Positions 11,140 through 22,953 of a stretch of 64,000 nucleotides of DNA are shown here, piece after piece. Under the pieces are notes generated by a model that saw only the letters and a program-made list of their open reading frames with translations, was not told the origin of the DNA and did no database searches. Made by a program: the position numbers and the translations under genes. The DNA is taken from the NCBI GenBank assembly GCA_963932465.1, contig OZ010795.1, forward strand, positions 21,351,874 through 21,415,873, written 5' to 3'. Source of the DNA: Maratus speciosus. Lineage: Eukaryota > Arthropoda > Arachnida > Araneae > Salticidae. Position 1 is the stretch's first letter, and each line of letters starts with the position of its first letter.

Positions 11140-12106
11140 TTTGTTTCACACAGAATATTCTCGATTCAAAAATTACGGCATTACCTGGCCTAGAGGTAGA
11201 TCGCCAAAAATGGTTTCCAATTGCCAATCTTTTGTATAGTTACCAATTGCATTCAAAACATTAATTTAACATTAGTAAATATATAACATTGTTAAAAACA
11301 ACAAATAATATAAAATAAATAAATAAATGAAATATATAAATGGGCTATAATACATAAATAACAGAAAATATATAAATTATAATCTCTCTATTTTTAAAAA
11401 ACTAACTAACGCTGCCATAGATGCTGTAGAAGATTTTTTTTTGACAGGGGTGGGTGGGTGGGGGTGGGGGGTTCTTCGTTAATGTTAAGAAAACTACTCC
11501 ATGCCAAAATATATAAATCAGTGGTATTATAGAGAAATGTTTTATAAAGACGATGATGCAGACAGTTTTTAAATCAAAGAATTATTTTAAGAGATATTTA
11601 ATGTTAAAGTTTGTCAAAAAAGTTCCATTAAAAAAGTTTTAAAGGAGCAAAAACTATGCATAGGAATTTAACCATTTTTTGTAAGGATACATTAGAAGTC
11701 CCCGGTGTGTAGACTGTATTATTTTTTTAATTTTACTAAATTTCCGAGGGTTTATTTCCATTTTAAATTAAAATTTTCTGAATTTCGAGAGAAATGTATT
11801 ACATATTTTACAAAAGCTTATTTTCTAAATTGTTGTCAATTGTTAAAACAGCGCAAAGAATAATATTACCTTCAAATTATAAATAATTTCGTTTATTATA
11901 AATATTAATAATATTATAATTATTGAAATTATAATAATTTCGTCAAATAATAAATAATTTTGTCTTAAAAGCAGTAAAATATTGAAAATTACCGTCTAAA
12001 AAACTACATTTGCACATGGATTTTAAAAGAGAAGGAAAATGTAAAAATAACAAGTACATTAATATGCATTAAAAGCCGTAAATGGAGGAAATTAGATCGT
12101 ATTTAA
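11140..12106. other. IR 3' flank and AT-rich intergenic sequence
   Basis: No gene is seen. A G-rich tract at 11447-11471 has five G3+ runs with single-T loops, a strong G-quadruplex motif. Confidence 0.5.
11314..11319 (+). promoter_or_regulatory. Candidate polyadenylation signal of the intact IR
   Basis: AATAAA occurs about 175 bases after the stop codon, within a short AAAT-type run that offers overlapping AATAAA copies to about 11328. The position is plausible, but the motif is common in such AT-rich sequence. Confidence 0.3.
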
Positions 12107-12831
12107 GAGGGCCCGAGACACAAAAATCTTCATATTTTATTTAAAAAAAAACTTTTATTGCAATAAAATTTTCTCTGTGTTTTTCTCCTTAAAATGGCGT
12201 TTAAACTATGTTTCTACCTTAATTGGAATAGGAATTATTAATGTTTTCGTTTTGGTTTGTTTTTAAAACCTAGCTTCCAAGCAATGGCTGTCGTGGAAAC
12301 AACTTCCTGTGAAAATGCGTTTTTCTTGATGATGTTTTTTTTTTTTTTTACCATTTCTCGTATTTAAATTGTTATAACTCAAGAACCGTTAAAGTTAAAC
12401 GTTTCAAACTTGGAACATGCCTTTTTCAATTGTTTTACTGAAATTTCGATTCAGAAATTTTGAAGAAAAAAATTACTTTTGAAAATATGATTTTTAAAAA
12501 AAGAGTTACATACATATATATATATTTTAATTAAATAATTTTTATTTTTATTTAAATTAATATTTTTTAAAATGCTAAATCAAAATCAAAACTTATGTAT
12601 TTCTGTTTATTTAAATAAAAAAAATGACTGACATTCTACAAATAATATTTCGAGTTATAACGATTTTTAATTACCTCACTTTTTTAATAAATTTTAAATT
12701 ATTTTTTTTTTAAATTATGTGAGGTTTTAGCATGTGATTTTGTTTACAAATAATATGGTTAACCATCACGAAAAATTTCAAACTTTTAACTCTATAAATA
12801 AAGAATATTTTAAAATGTGTCCCGGACCCCC
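12107..12831. mobile_element. piggyBac-like MITE (TTAA-flanked)
   Basis: TTAA borders both ends (12103-12106 and 12832-12835). The inverted termini are GAGGGCCCGAGACACA on the left, with the right end reading TGTGTCCCGGACCCCC. The interior of about 725 bp has no coding capacity. TTAA target sites and GGG/CCC-type ends fit a non-autonomous piggyBac relative. Confidence 0.65.
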
Positions 12832-12835
12832 TTAA

Positions 12836-13795
12836 AATGACCATTAATAGTACTGCCAAACAGTTTAGATTTAAAAATATGTTTACGCGACACATTTATT
12901 TCACATTTCTAGATGATATTTTAAACTACTGTTTCCAATTCTAAGGAAGCGCAAATAAAAAATATCTCCTTTCTACCAACAAAAGCATTTTCACGTGAAT
13001 ATTAAAAGGAGAAAGAAAACTTTGGTGAAAATTACATCAGATTCAAAACGATACATGACAACTGTCTTATTTAAAACAACTTTCTTATAGCGTTGTTAAA
13101 AAATACCGGGAGACAAACATTCTGTTTACTTAATTTATTTTATATTAGCTTATTTTCAAAGGTTTAACTGATCTTATTTAATCCACGACGGAAACAGCCA
13201 TTGTATCTAACAGCAGCTGATTCGACCTTAAAATTCCCTATTTAAAGGGAAATGAATGGAAACACGCTTAAATTGAGATCGTAACAGGTTTTTTAATTAT
13301 AATTCAATCTTCCGTAATCTTTTTAAATGAAATCATAATAGTGTGTTTTAGAGCCTGCGGTGTCTGAACGGGGGTTGCCAAGCGTAGATCGTAGGGGCAA
13401 AGCCTCTAGTACTAAAAAGAAATCCATAATCTGTAGTAAATAAATAAATTATATTGTTATCAAAAATAAGGGTTACTGTAGTTTGTATAATTGGCGCAAT
13501 GCTTGGCTTATTTCTGCCTGACCTGGCCTGGATAATGCGCAAGTACCAAAATTATTATTAAATTACCTCTTTCTATGCTAATATTAATAGTTTTTGAAAT
13601 GAATTGATTAAATTTATTATATTAAAAGAGTTTTCCTCTGGTAATCACGGCGTTTTTATAAAATTTTGATTTCTAAGCCTTTTATATTTTAGAACGAAAA
13701 TGCCAAATGTATAGAGAGATTCTTAGTATCCGAAAACATCTATTATTTTCGTAAAATAGAGAGTTTTTGTATTAGCTTTATGCATTATCAAATAG

Positions 13796-13834
<39 letters not shown>

Positions 13835-15084
13835 TGTTATAATAATAAAAATAATCTTCACGTCTAAAGAATTTTTATTCTCTTGATACTAATTGTTGAC
13901 ATCATCGAAAAAAATAGTTTAAAAACTCATCGAATTTATGAAAGAAAATGAACTGGGATGAATCTTTGCTTGAAACACAAAATTTGTTTTTATTAAATAT
14001 TCGAAAAAAAGGACGAATATATAAGATAAATGGACGGTTTCTTAGAGAAATTTGATCTTGGTGAATATATTTTAAAAATTAATTCAGAATAAAATGACTT
14101 GCATTGAAAATTAATAACTGTAAATTGTTTTACTTGGAAATAATAATTCTTAATGGGATTTTGAAATGTTATTGAACTTACAAGAGTACATTATTTGAAA
14201 TGGGAATTACTTGAAAAATACTGGAACAAGTTTGACAACAAAATTTCATTTCTATGAAAATTATTTGTTTCTTCGGATGATCTTCAAACTCATGTTCAAC
14301 CTCTTATGAGATTTTTAGTGATACCTTCTGGAAGACAAATTATGTTTTAAAGAAAGCTCCAGTTTTCTTTTTCTAGAAAAGAATAATAGAGTAAACGTAA
14401 AAGATTGGATTCTAACTACTTCCCACCTATTTTTTAGAATAACCACTAGCTGGCGACCATTTTCTTGTGGGTTTTAAGTAGTACGAATTAAAGAGCACAA
14501 GCTTTAAAAACTGTTCATCGCTTCTAGCTAAGCATACAGCTTCTCAAGTAATGGATAGCTTGACGGCGTCACACATGCTCCAATCTACAAGTGTCATATA
14601 TGTACTGTGTACCAGATGGCATGACATTTCTGAATTTTAATAAACCCTATGAAGAATTTCTATAATAATATTAATAGAAGTATTAATAAAAGTATTGTAC
14701 TTATTATAACATTTCTAATTGAGTTAACTATCAGAGCTTGTTTTGTGAGATAAAGTTCTGTCATAAGGTTAATAAGAGGTATCAAAACTAAGAAGACTGA
14801 ACTAGGATGAAGAATGTTGTAGAAGGAGCAGATTTTGTAACTTTATTCTGTTATTAATAATAGAGTTTTTGAACAATCAGCAAATGGCCATTTGAAGGAC
14901 CAATCATTCTTTTTGACGTTATGCGTACGCCTGAAAATTAAAATTTTACAATTTTAACATAGAAATTTGCAAATAACAAAGATTATTAACACATATTAAG
15001 AAGTAGAACTTCTTTTATCGCCACATAGCGATTAAATGTGCACAAATATCGTTTCTGCAGAATCACCACAGCTATCTTCATAAT
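12836..15084. other. AT-rich intergenic sequence, no gene seen
   Basis: No coding frame above background. A T-homopolymer of about 30 bases lies at 13800-13830. Confidence 0.5.
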
Positions 15085-17150
15085 TCTCATTGCTGTGACA
15101 ATTTACTTGTTAGCACAGGGAAATTTTACTTCTTAATATTGTAAAAGTTTACTTGTTAGCATTGTGGAAGCTTACTTATCAGCATTGTCAATGTTTTTCC
15201 TTTTATAATTGTGGATGTTTACCTCTTAGCATTGAGAAAGTTTTTATCTTGGCATTGCGAAAATGTATGTATTAGCATTGTGAAACTATACTTCTCAAAT
15301 TTGCGAATGTTTATTGCTTAGCATTGTGATAATTTACTTAGCATAGTAAAGGCTTACTTCTGAATATTCTGAAAATTTACTTCTTCGTTTTAGAAATTTT
15401 ATTTAACCTTGAAAAAGTTAATTTTTTTGCATTGTCAAATTTTAATTCTTCGCATTGTGAATTTTTACTTCTTCGAATTTTCAAATATATTTTTTAAACA
15501 TTGCGGAAGCACCTTAAAAAATAATTTTTTTTATTCTAGAGTCATATTTTTATAAAAAGATCTAAAAATAGCACTTAATTTACATAGAACGTTTTCTGCT
15601 ATTCGTCAATCATTATATAGTCAGTGATAATTCTTTTTTACTGCCTGAGCGTTCTGAAGGACATGGATTTTTTTTTAAAATTGTGGCCACTATATTATAA
15701 GTACCTGTAAAAGATAAAAGAACCTGTAAAAGATTTACAGGTTCTGCATTAATATATAATGCATCTAGAAATCAGGACCCTCAGTGTGAGGTTTGTATAT
15801 GACACTTTAAATTTGGCGTTCCGTCACATAATATGTGATCTCACGAAAAACTACTCATTTTAAAGGATCTCGCCAAATCTCAAATCTAAAGCGTCAGTCA
15901 TAAAAAGAACTAATATCACATAAAAAGAAGCGATATAGATGATCACAGTCCGAGTGCCATGTAAAAATATTTCACTACGCATAATGTTTCCAAAGGGCTC
16001 GGAATGAGGTACAGTACGTGAAAACTACATGGCGATCAGCTGGTTTTTATAATGTTTGTGTTTCTAGCACTTAAATATGAATATATGTTTAACAATTTTC
16101 TTCTTGTATTTATGCTCCCATGAAACTCTAAAAAGGGGAAGCACCTGTGTTTGATGTCCATTCTTATCTATCATCATATAGGACGGTTTGTTGAATTTCT
16201 TACCGTTATTTGAATACCACTTTTACGAGGAGGATATTTTAAGTAAACATGCAAACATTTTGAGTTTATAAAATAATAAAAATAATAATGATCATATGCA
16301 TATTAATAACAATGCACCTAATAATAGACCTTAACTCAACTGAGATATATTGCAGTAAAGCCTGCGTAGATGAGATTGCATATGACTGGGGAAAAACCTG
16401 TTCTAGTTAGGCTTCAATTTTAATAGTATTACACAATATTCTTATTTGTGACAATTTGCTTATTAGCACTGAGAAAGTTTACGTCTGAATATTGTAAAAA
16501 TTTACTTGTTAGCATTGTGAAAGTTCATTTCTTAGCATTGTGAAAGTTTATTTGTTAGTATTGTGAAATTTACTTCTTATCTTAGTAAAAGTTTACTTTT
16601 AAACACTGTGAAAGTTTACTTCTTCGTTATAGAAAATTTACTTCTTCGCATTGTGGAAATTTAATTTTTAGCTTTGCAAACATTTAATTTTTTGCATTGT
16701 GAAAATTTACTTCTTAGCACTGAAAAAGTTTACTTTTTTTACATTGTGAAATTTTACTTCTTAGCTTTAAAAAAAATTATTTTTTGCATTGTGAAATTTT
16801 AATTCTTGGCGTTGCAACTTTTATTTCCTAACATTTTCAAATTATAATTTTTAACATTTGCCAGCACCTCAGAAAAATTTGTTTTGAATTTGTTTTAGAG
16901 TCACATTATTTTTAAAAGATATAAAAATAGCACTTTATTTATCAATCACGATTTCTGCAAAACACCAATCATAATAAAGTCAGTGATAAATTTATTTACT
17001 GTCTGAGAGTTCTGAAAGACATGAATTCTTTTTTTAATTGTGATCACTATATTAGATTACCTGCAAAAGCTAAAAGAACTTGTAAAAGATTTCTAGGTTT
17101 TGCATTAATATAAAATAAGTCTACAGATTAGGACCCTCAGTCTCCTTTTG
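15085..17150. repeat. Duplicated block; each copy begins with a degenerate ~30 bp tandem repeat
   Basis: Two copies, about 15085-15800 and 16425-17150, share the same order. Each has first a run of degenerate units containing TTACTTCTTAGCATTGTGAA, about 13-15 per copy. Each then has a non-repetitive tail with TAGAGTCA..TTTTTA, CAGTGATAA, GAGCGTTCTGAAGGACATG or its variant, and AGGACCCTCAGT. About 600 bases of unrelated sequence separate them. This is a segmental duplication of one repeat-plus-tail unit, with no coding frame. Confidence 0.75.
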
Positions 17151-17469
17151 CGTTCCATCACATAATATCCTGCGATCTAAAACTTAAATAGCTTAAGTTA
17201 CATTTGTTTATGATCATGTAAAATTTTACAAAAATTTAAATAATGTAGCATTTAGAAACTGTAAAAGTGTGTTAAGCTTTTTAAAAATTTCATGCAATGA
17301 TGTTCGAGAACTGCTTATCCTGGTATTAGTTAATAAAACGTACGTTAAAAAAGTCCTCGTTTACTCGCTAATTTTACGTTCGCACTTTTCTATAATTGTT
17401 CTATTTATTGGAGTATGTCGTCCAGTGTTAATTGCACTGTGTTTTTTTTAGAATTAGCATCTTGTTATA

Positions 17470-17695
17470 CCGAATCGGTCTTTTTCGGAACGATTCCAAA
17501 AAGGAAAGATTCCTTGGATTCGGTCCGAAATGTACCGACTCCAAAAAGGAGCAATTCTTCGGTGTCGGTTCGAAAAGTAACGACTCCAAAATCCTTGGAA
17601 TCGGTTTGAAATGTACCGACTCTGAAAAGAAGCGATTCCTTGGTGTTAGTTCAAAATGTATTGACTCCGAAGAGGACCGATTCCTCGCAATTGGT
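17470..17695. repeat. Short ~60 bp minisatellite
   Basis: About four degenerate units carry alternating CCGACTCC(A/G)AAAAG, GATTCCTTGG and TCGGTTCGAAA(T)GTA blocks. It stays open in one frame (SKKEQFFGVGS-like repeats), but the composition follows the DNA repeat and there is no sign of a gene. Confidence 0.6.
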
Positions 17696-18059
17696 TATTG
17701 TTCATGTAGACTGGCCAGTTTTAATAAATTAAAATACGCTATTTTATTTTTAAATAACAGATTTTTATTCTATTAAAGCTTAGTTTATAGCCAAAATGTC
17801 TTTCGATGTGTATGTGGGAAAAAAATGAAGTTCGGGGTGGGGCGAGGACACTACATTACAACTGCATATTATATATCCTTAAATTTTATGTTTAACAGAA
17901 TAGAAGTATATTATTTGACTTCCATGAAAATATTGTCTATTGTAAAAATATGTACTTATCACCTGCGACTTAATTATATGACTATTGGAGCCTTTTTTGC
18001 TAATTTGGAGTAAATAATTTAAGAAAAATATTTTATCAGAACAATTTTTTCCCAACTGA

Positions 18060-18150
18060 GTGAAAAAACACCCGATCTGGGATTCGAACACAGAACCTTG
18101 ACGTCCTCTACTGATTGAGTAACTGGACCGACAACCGGCGGGCTCACTCG
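18060..18150 (-). repeat. tRNA-like unit, probably a tRNA-derived SINE head or tRNA relic
   Basis: On the minus strand the order resembles RNA polymerase III internal promoters. There is an A-box-like TTACTCAATCAGTAGAG, then 21 bases later a B-box-like GTGTTCGAATCCCAG. Upstream lies GCCGGTTGTCGG. The acceptor stem does not close convincingly and I could not assign an anticodon, so a functional tRNA is unlikely. A covariance-model scan would decide. Confidence 0.5.
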
Positions 18151-19361
18151 ATACAAATAACCTAATACAAATAATCTAATACTACCACACACTAGATACA
18201 AATAACTTTTTGTATCTAGTATGCCATGTAAGCAGAACATGCAGCAGCCATTAAACGATGGGTACATGGAACAATATCACAAAATACGAAAATTGCAGTC
18301 CGCACAATAAAATTTCTATTTAATGTTAAATAATGCAATTTTATTTTTTACATTGTAATAAAACATATTCTTAGAATTTTTTTCAAGCATATAACACAAA
18401 AATAAAGCAATTAAAAGACTTAAAATTCCAGATTGTCATTTTCCTGGCATGACACACTGTGAAGTATGTGAAGTAAAAGGCTTTCTGCTATACTGTACAA
18501 ATACATTTTTTATTTCTAATTAATAATTATACCTTATATAACAGATATAGGAGGAAAGTAATAAGTTCTATATTTTACAAAAAATTTTCCTTAGTTAAAA
18601 TATGATTGTCACTGAAAATTAATGTTATTTTCCTGGCCTGCTTATAACGACTATTCCGTTATATATGTTTGAGTTCGATTCCCCCCCCCCCCCTCCCCTA
18701 GCAGTTTCAATTAAAATTCTGTTTCATACTTTATTTATTTTAGTGCACTATAGTCAAACAGTGCAGCCCCTAAATTAAATTTAACATTTAAAAACTATAT
18801 GGATTGTATTAATAGCCCTTCACATTTAAATTAAATTATTGTAGTTTCTCATCTCTTTAATAAAATAAAATCAGTGATTCAGTCTTCAATTCTACTTTGA
18901 GATTTTCTCATACCAGATTTAACCTTGTAGAATAACGTTACTGCTGTCTGTTATTAACAAAAGCATTTTAACTTCAGTCACTTCCTTTTTTGGTCATGAA
19001 GATAACTCATCAGTTAGAATCACTTAACATGTAATCTATTCATTAGATTTATTTTCGCACTGCACTTTAATATTCAGACCGTTATATACATTCGTATGTG
19101 AATGCTACATTTTTGTGGCAATGCAAGCTGCTAAACCTTGCCCTACCCTAACATCTGGTTTAGAAAATACATTCGCATGGCCTTTTCGCCTAGTAACTCA
19201 ATAACCTTTCCAACCCTCTGTATTTATCCAGAAACATCTTTATTCTTACACTTAACCGCAATTGTATCAAAGTACAGTCTAGCTTTGTACTTCCCATGAT
19301 TCAGGAATTTTAGTAACCCACAAATCTGGAATCCCTACTCAATTCAAACAAGTTCACCGTA
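18151..19361. other. Intergenic sequence, no gene seen
   Basis: A 13-base C run lies at 18681-18693. The stretch 19100-19360 is less AT-rich than its surroundings but has no sustained reading frame. Confidence 0.45.
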
Positions 19362-19521
19362 CACTGTTAAAAATATCGTGAAAAATTACCTCTGTTTTTA
19401 AAGGCAATCTATTTTCTGACCAATGAGAACGCTTCATAGGTGTTTATGCAGCATTGTCATTGGTCAGAAAATAGATAGCCTTTATAAACAGAGGTAATTT
19501 TTCACGATATTTTTAACAGTG
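19362..19521. mobile_element. Hairpin MITE, TA-flanked, ~65 bp inverted repeats
   Basis: CACTGTTAAAAATATCGTG opens the element and its reverse complement closes it, with TA on both sides (19360-19361, 19522-19523). Pairing extends through AAAAATTACCTCTGTTT and CTATTTTCTGACCAATGA, leaving a loop of about 30 bases. The CACTGT ends and TA duplication fit a Tc1/mariner-type MITE. The first bases match the MITE pair at 51095 and 51753. Confidence 0.82.
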
Positions 19522-20305
19522 TATGTATTTGGCGAAATCAGTCCCGTGTGCATGGCGCAAATACTTTTAGATTGGCGATATTGTACCACGCCAAGCAAGT
19601 GAATTGTAACTGCATATTCCACTCACTCCTGCTCTGACCCTTGCCTCTGATTCTACTCTAAATAGAGGCGTCCGTTTCTGTCCCCTGGTTTTGTACCTCT
19701 CCCCTCTGCGTTTCATGATGGAATAAACATCTTCATATATCGGATTGGAGTTTTTTTTTTGAACTGGTGGTTATTACTTCTGCTTTCACGGTCAGTCACG
19801 CCTAAAGGATAAAATCTTTATTACACTGTTCATTTTAGTTCTTTATGAGTTATAAATGTTGTGCTTCAGAGTAATTCTTCTTGTTCTTGAGATTGTTCAA
19901 GTCAGAAGTAATAAAATCATTGCTACCTGCAAGATCTTATAGATATATATTTTAAAATAATGTGTTTAACGGCTTTGTAAAAATTGAGTAGACGTTTATT
20001 CTGCCATTTTCCTGGCTTCTATAAATTATAAATAAAACTGAACATTAAACTGAATTTGAAGTACTATAGAGGAAACATGTTCCTTTAAAGACAATTAAAA
20101 TGTTTAATATAAAAAAAATGTGAAAAATGTTTTAGAATAAAATTCTGATTATCCTGGCATAGATGTGACAAGAAAATGACATATAATTATAATTACATAA
20201 AAATGAACTTAAGTTCTTCAAACTTTAACAATTTTACATATAAATTCCTTTATTCAGCTGTTCAACTAACTTTTTAAAAAAATCAGAAGCTTCGAAATGA
20301 TTTAG

Positions 20306-21055
20306 AGGGTCTCAGGACTCTTAAAGCTTGAAAATTTTCGAAGTTTTAATTTTTTTAGATGTTAAACTCCTATTTTTTCTGAACATTTTTATATAATTGT
20401 TTCCTTGAAATTCGTATTAGAACTGAAGTTATGGCTATTACATTTATACACGTTCAATAGCTGAAGCGTCTTTTTGGAAACTTTGAAGCAATTTTTCTCC
20501 AAATGACGTTTTTGGGCATAACGCGCACGGCATCTCAAAAACTTATGAATATTTTTTCGTGAAATTTTCAAAACATATGTTTCATGTTAGTCTGTATAAA
20601 CTGAACCTAAAATTTTCTTTTTATTGTTCAAAACAATATTTTTTAGGGGATTATACTGTTGAAATTTTCGTAATTTTGCATTAGCTAAATACAACTTTGT
20701 ATTAAAAATATAAAAAAAGCTTTAAATACAAATTTATTTTGGTTCAGAGTAATTATTACAATCTGTAGTATAAGTAGGCACCAAACTTTTTCTTCTAGTT
20801 GCAATACTTATTTTGTAATCGTGCGCGTAAGCTGTTATGTCGATTTTTTGCTCATCAAATGTCTAACAGTTTGGAGCCCCCTATAAATGCTAATTCTGCA
20901 TCTTATAATTTTTTAAATACATGAAATGAAAGAACATACTAATATATTTTATTCCGATAAAAATTGTGTCTTGAAATCAAATACATTTTAAGACATTAAA
21001 TGTTGAAAATGGTCTTTTTTTTAATTTTTTCCAATTTTAAGAGTCCTGAGAGCCC
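20306..21055. mobile_element. Second TTAA-type MITE
   Basis: The left end AGGGTCTCAGGACTCTTAAA is mirrored at the right end (TTTAAGAGTCCTGAGAGCCC). The right flank is TTAA (21056-21059) and the left is TTAG (20302-20305), a one-base decay of TTAA. Its length of 750 bp is close to the element at 12107-12831, but the internal sequence is not visibly the same family. Open frames inside it are not taken as genes. Confidence 0.6.
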
Positions 21056-21059
21056 TTAA

Positions 21060-22464
21060 ATTTTCAAAATTTTTGTTTTCTTAATCCCACAGTTTGTGAT
21101 ATTCACCCACGTAGATACACTAACATTTTTTTTAATTCTCATTGGCAATGATATTATACGAATTGACATTTTTCTAAAAGTATTTTAGTATAGATTTTAA
21201 GAAATGCAAAGTAAAGGCTTGTTTAAAAAATAGTGGAAAGAAATAACAGTGAAAAATATTTGTTAAAATATGATTGAAAACAGTTTTGAATAATATCAGA
21301 TACATATCAGTATGCCATAAAAATTTCATTTTAATCAGTTAATAATAACTGATTTCAATAATTTCACTTTCATGTATATTTCACTGTTTCATAGATTTTC
21401 AACCAAGCATAATTTGAATTTGTGAATTCTCTTACTCAAAAGAATTATAATAATAGCTACAACCGCTCGAGTACAACTTTGTTTCTACAGTTTGGCGTCT
21501 AATTTTCTCGCATGAAAAAGATTATTCAAAAAATCTCGAAATTCTCGTAGATTGTTTTAATCAATTTACATTTGGATTTATTACATAGTGGAAAATCAGT
21601 TTGAACAAGGAATTTTTGCAAAATGTTTTTTTCTTTCTTAAAATATTGAAGATTTTAGAAAGCGTAACGTCTGATAATAATAATAATAATATAACAGTAA
21701 CGGTGGTGGTTGGGATTCAAATAATTTAACTTCGGTTCGTCCCATGATGGCAGTTTTGTCCACACACTTCATGGACGTGGACCAAATTTGATGCTTTAAT
21801 AATCGTGAAAGAATATATATAATATATAAAGTAAGAAGAAAATAATATGTAAAGTATTACTTGAAAAGATACATTGAATTATATGGATGAATTTTGAAAA
21901 TTATCTGCTTTTCTTTTTCACAAGTTACGTTTTTCTAGATTCATATAAATGAAATCGCAAATTCAAAATCATTAATTTAAATGGAAGAGAGGTAAATGTG
22001 TTAAAATCACACAGTAGGGTGAAATGAGATATCTCAATTTCACTCATAACGTAGTAACTTAGTTCTAGACAAGAAGAGGAAACGACCATTAAGGTATCTC
22101 CATACATTCATGTAGTTTTTATGTAGTCTTACAGACATTTATGTTGTTTCTGCGTTGGATGGTTTATTTTTAATTTTACGTGTCTTAATATTTGTCAGTT
22201 TTCAAAATTACTAAAAATTAAAAGACTTGATTGCTATTTTATGCAATTAACTATCCTTAATTCGAATTTCGATAAATAGAAATACTAGCTAATTCGACTT
22301 ACGGCTTATTTTTCTTGTAACCTTATAAAATTTTAAGGTAATCATATCACATGCGAATGGCATTTTAGACAATTTTGAAATTAGTGATTGGAATAACTTA
22401 CGAGAAATTATATTTCTCATGCACGTAATGTCTGAACGCAAATAAAAAATGTTTCTTTGTGCAG
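21060..22464. other. AT-rich intergenic or intronic sequence
   Basis: No gene or repeat ends recognised. If the candidate exon just downstream is real, this could be intron. Confidence 0.4.
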
Positions 22465-22620
22465 AAACAGAAAAAATTGAAGAAAACGGTTTTATTTAAT
22501 TTGTATCCAAACAAATTAGTAGATGGAGGAAATGGGTATTTCTTGACTGTATTAGTGCATACAGGAAAAAATTTTACTTATTTTGTTCCTTCGGATAAAC
22601 GAAGTATGGTAGTATTTCAG
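22465..22620 (+). CDS. Candidate internal exon of an unrecognised gene (52 codons)
   Basis: A TTTCTTTGTGCAG acceptor-like sequence precedes the segment and TTTCAG followed by GTAAATGG forms a good donor. The segment between is exactly 156 bases, open in one frame and phase 0 at both ends. The encoded stretch includes LFNLYPNKLVDGGNGYFLTV and TYFVPSDKRSMVVFQ, which has mixed polar/hydrophobic composition unlike the Lys/Asn/Ile/Phe-rich shadows around it. I do not recognise the family, and no partner exon was found on either side with confidence. It could be an isolated exon between long introns, a relic, or chance. RNA-seq junctions or a protein search would decide. Confidence 0.4.
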
Positions 22621-22689
22621 GTAAATGGCTTTATGAACGTGATTGATATTGTTAGTAGTGTAATTTACAATTTTGTTTTTAAGTTCTAA

Positions 22690-22914
22690 TTATAGATAAA
22701 ATGTAATACGAGAACTCCTACTTTATGAAATATTTTAAAAAATGCACGATAAATGCATAATGTACTACATTTTTACAACCCCATCAAATGTTTCAATAAT
22801 TCGTGTGTCTGACACTCATAAAAACACTTGATGAAATATAATGCGTGTTAATTATTTAAATATTTATAAATAAAATATTTATATTTATTACTTAAATTTA
22901 ATAATCTGTAATTG

Positions 22915-22953
<39 letters not shown>

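Noticed and set aside
18019..18267. Minus frame including PVTQSVEDVKVLCSNPRSG
   Set aside because: This pattern is what a tRNA-like sequence gives when translated; kept as a tRNA-like repeat.
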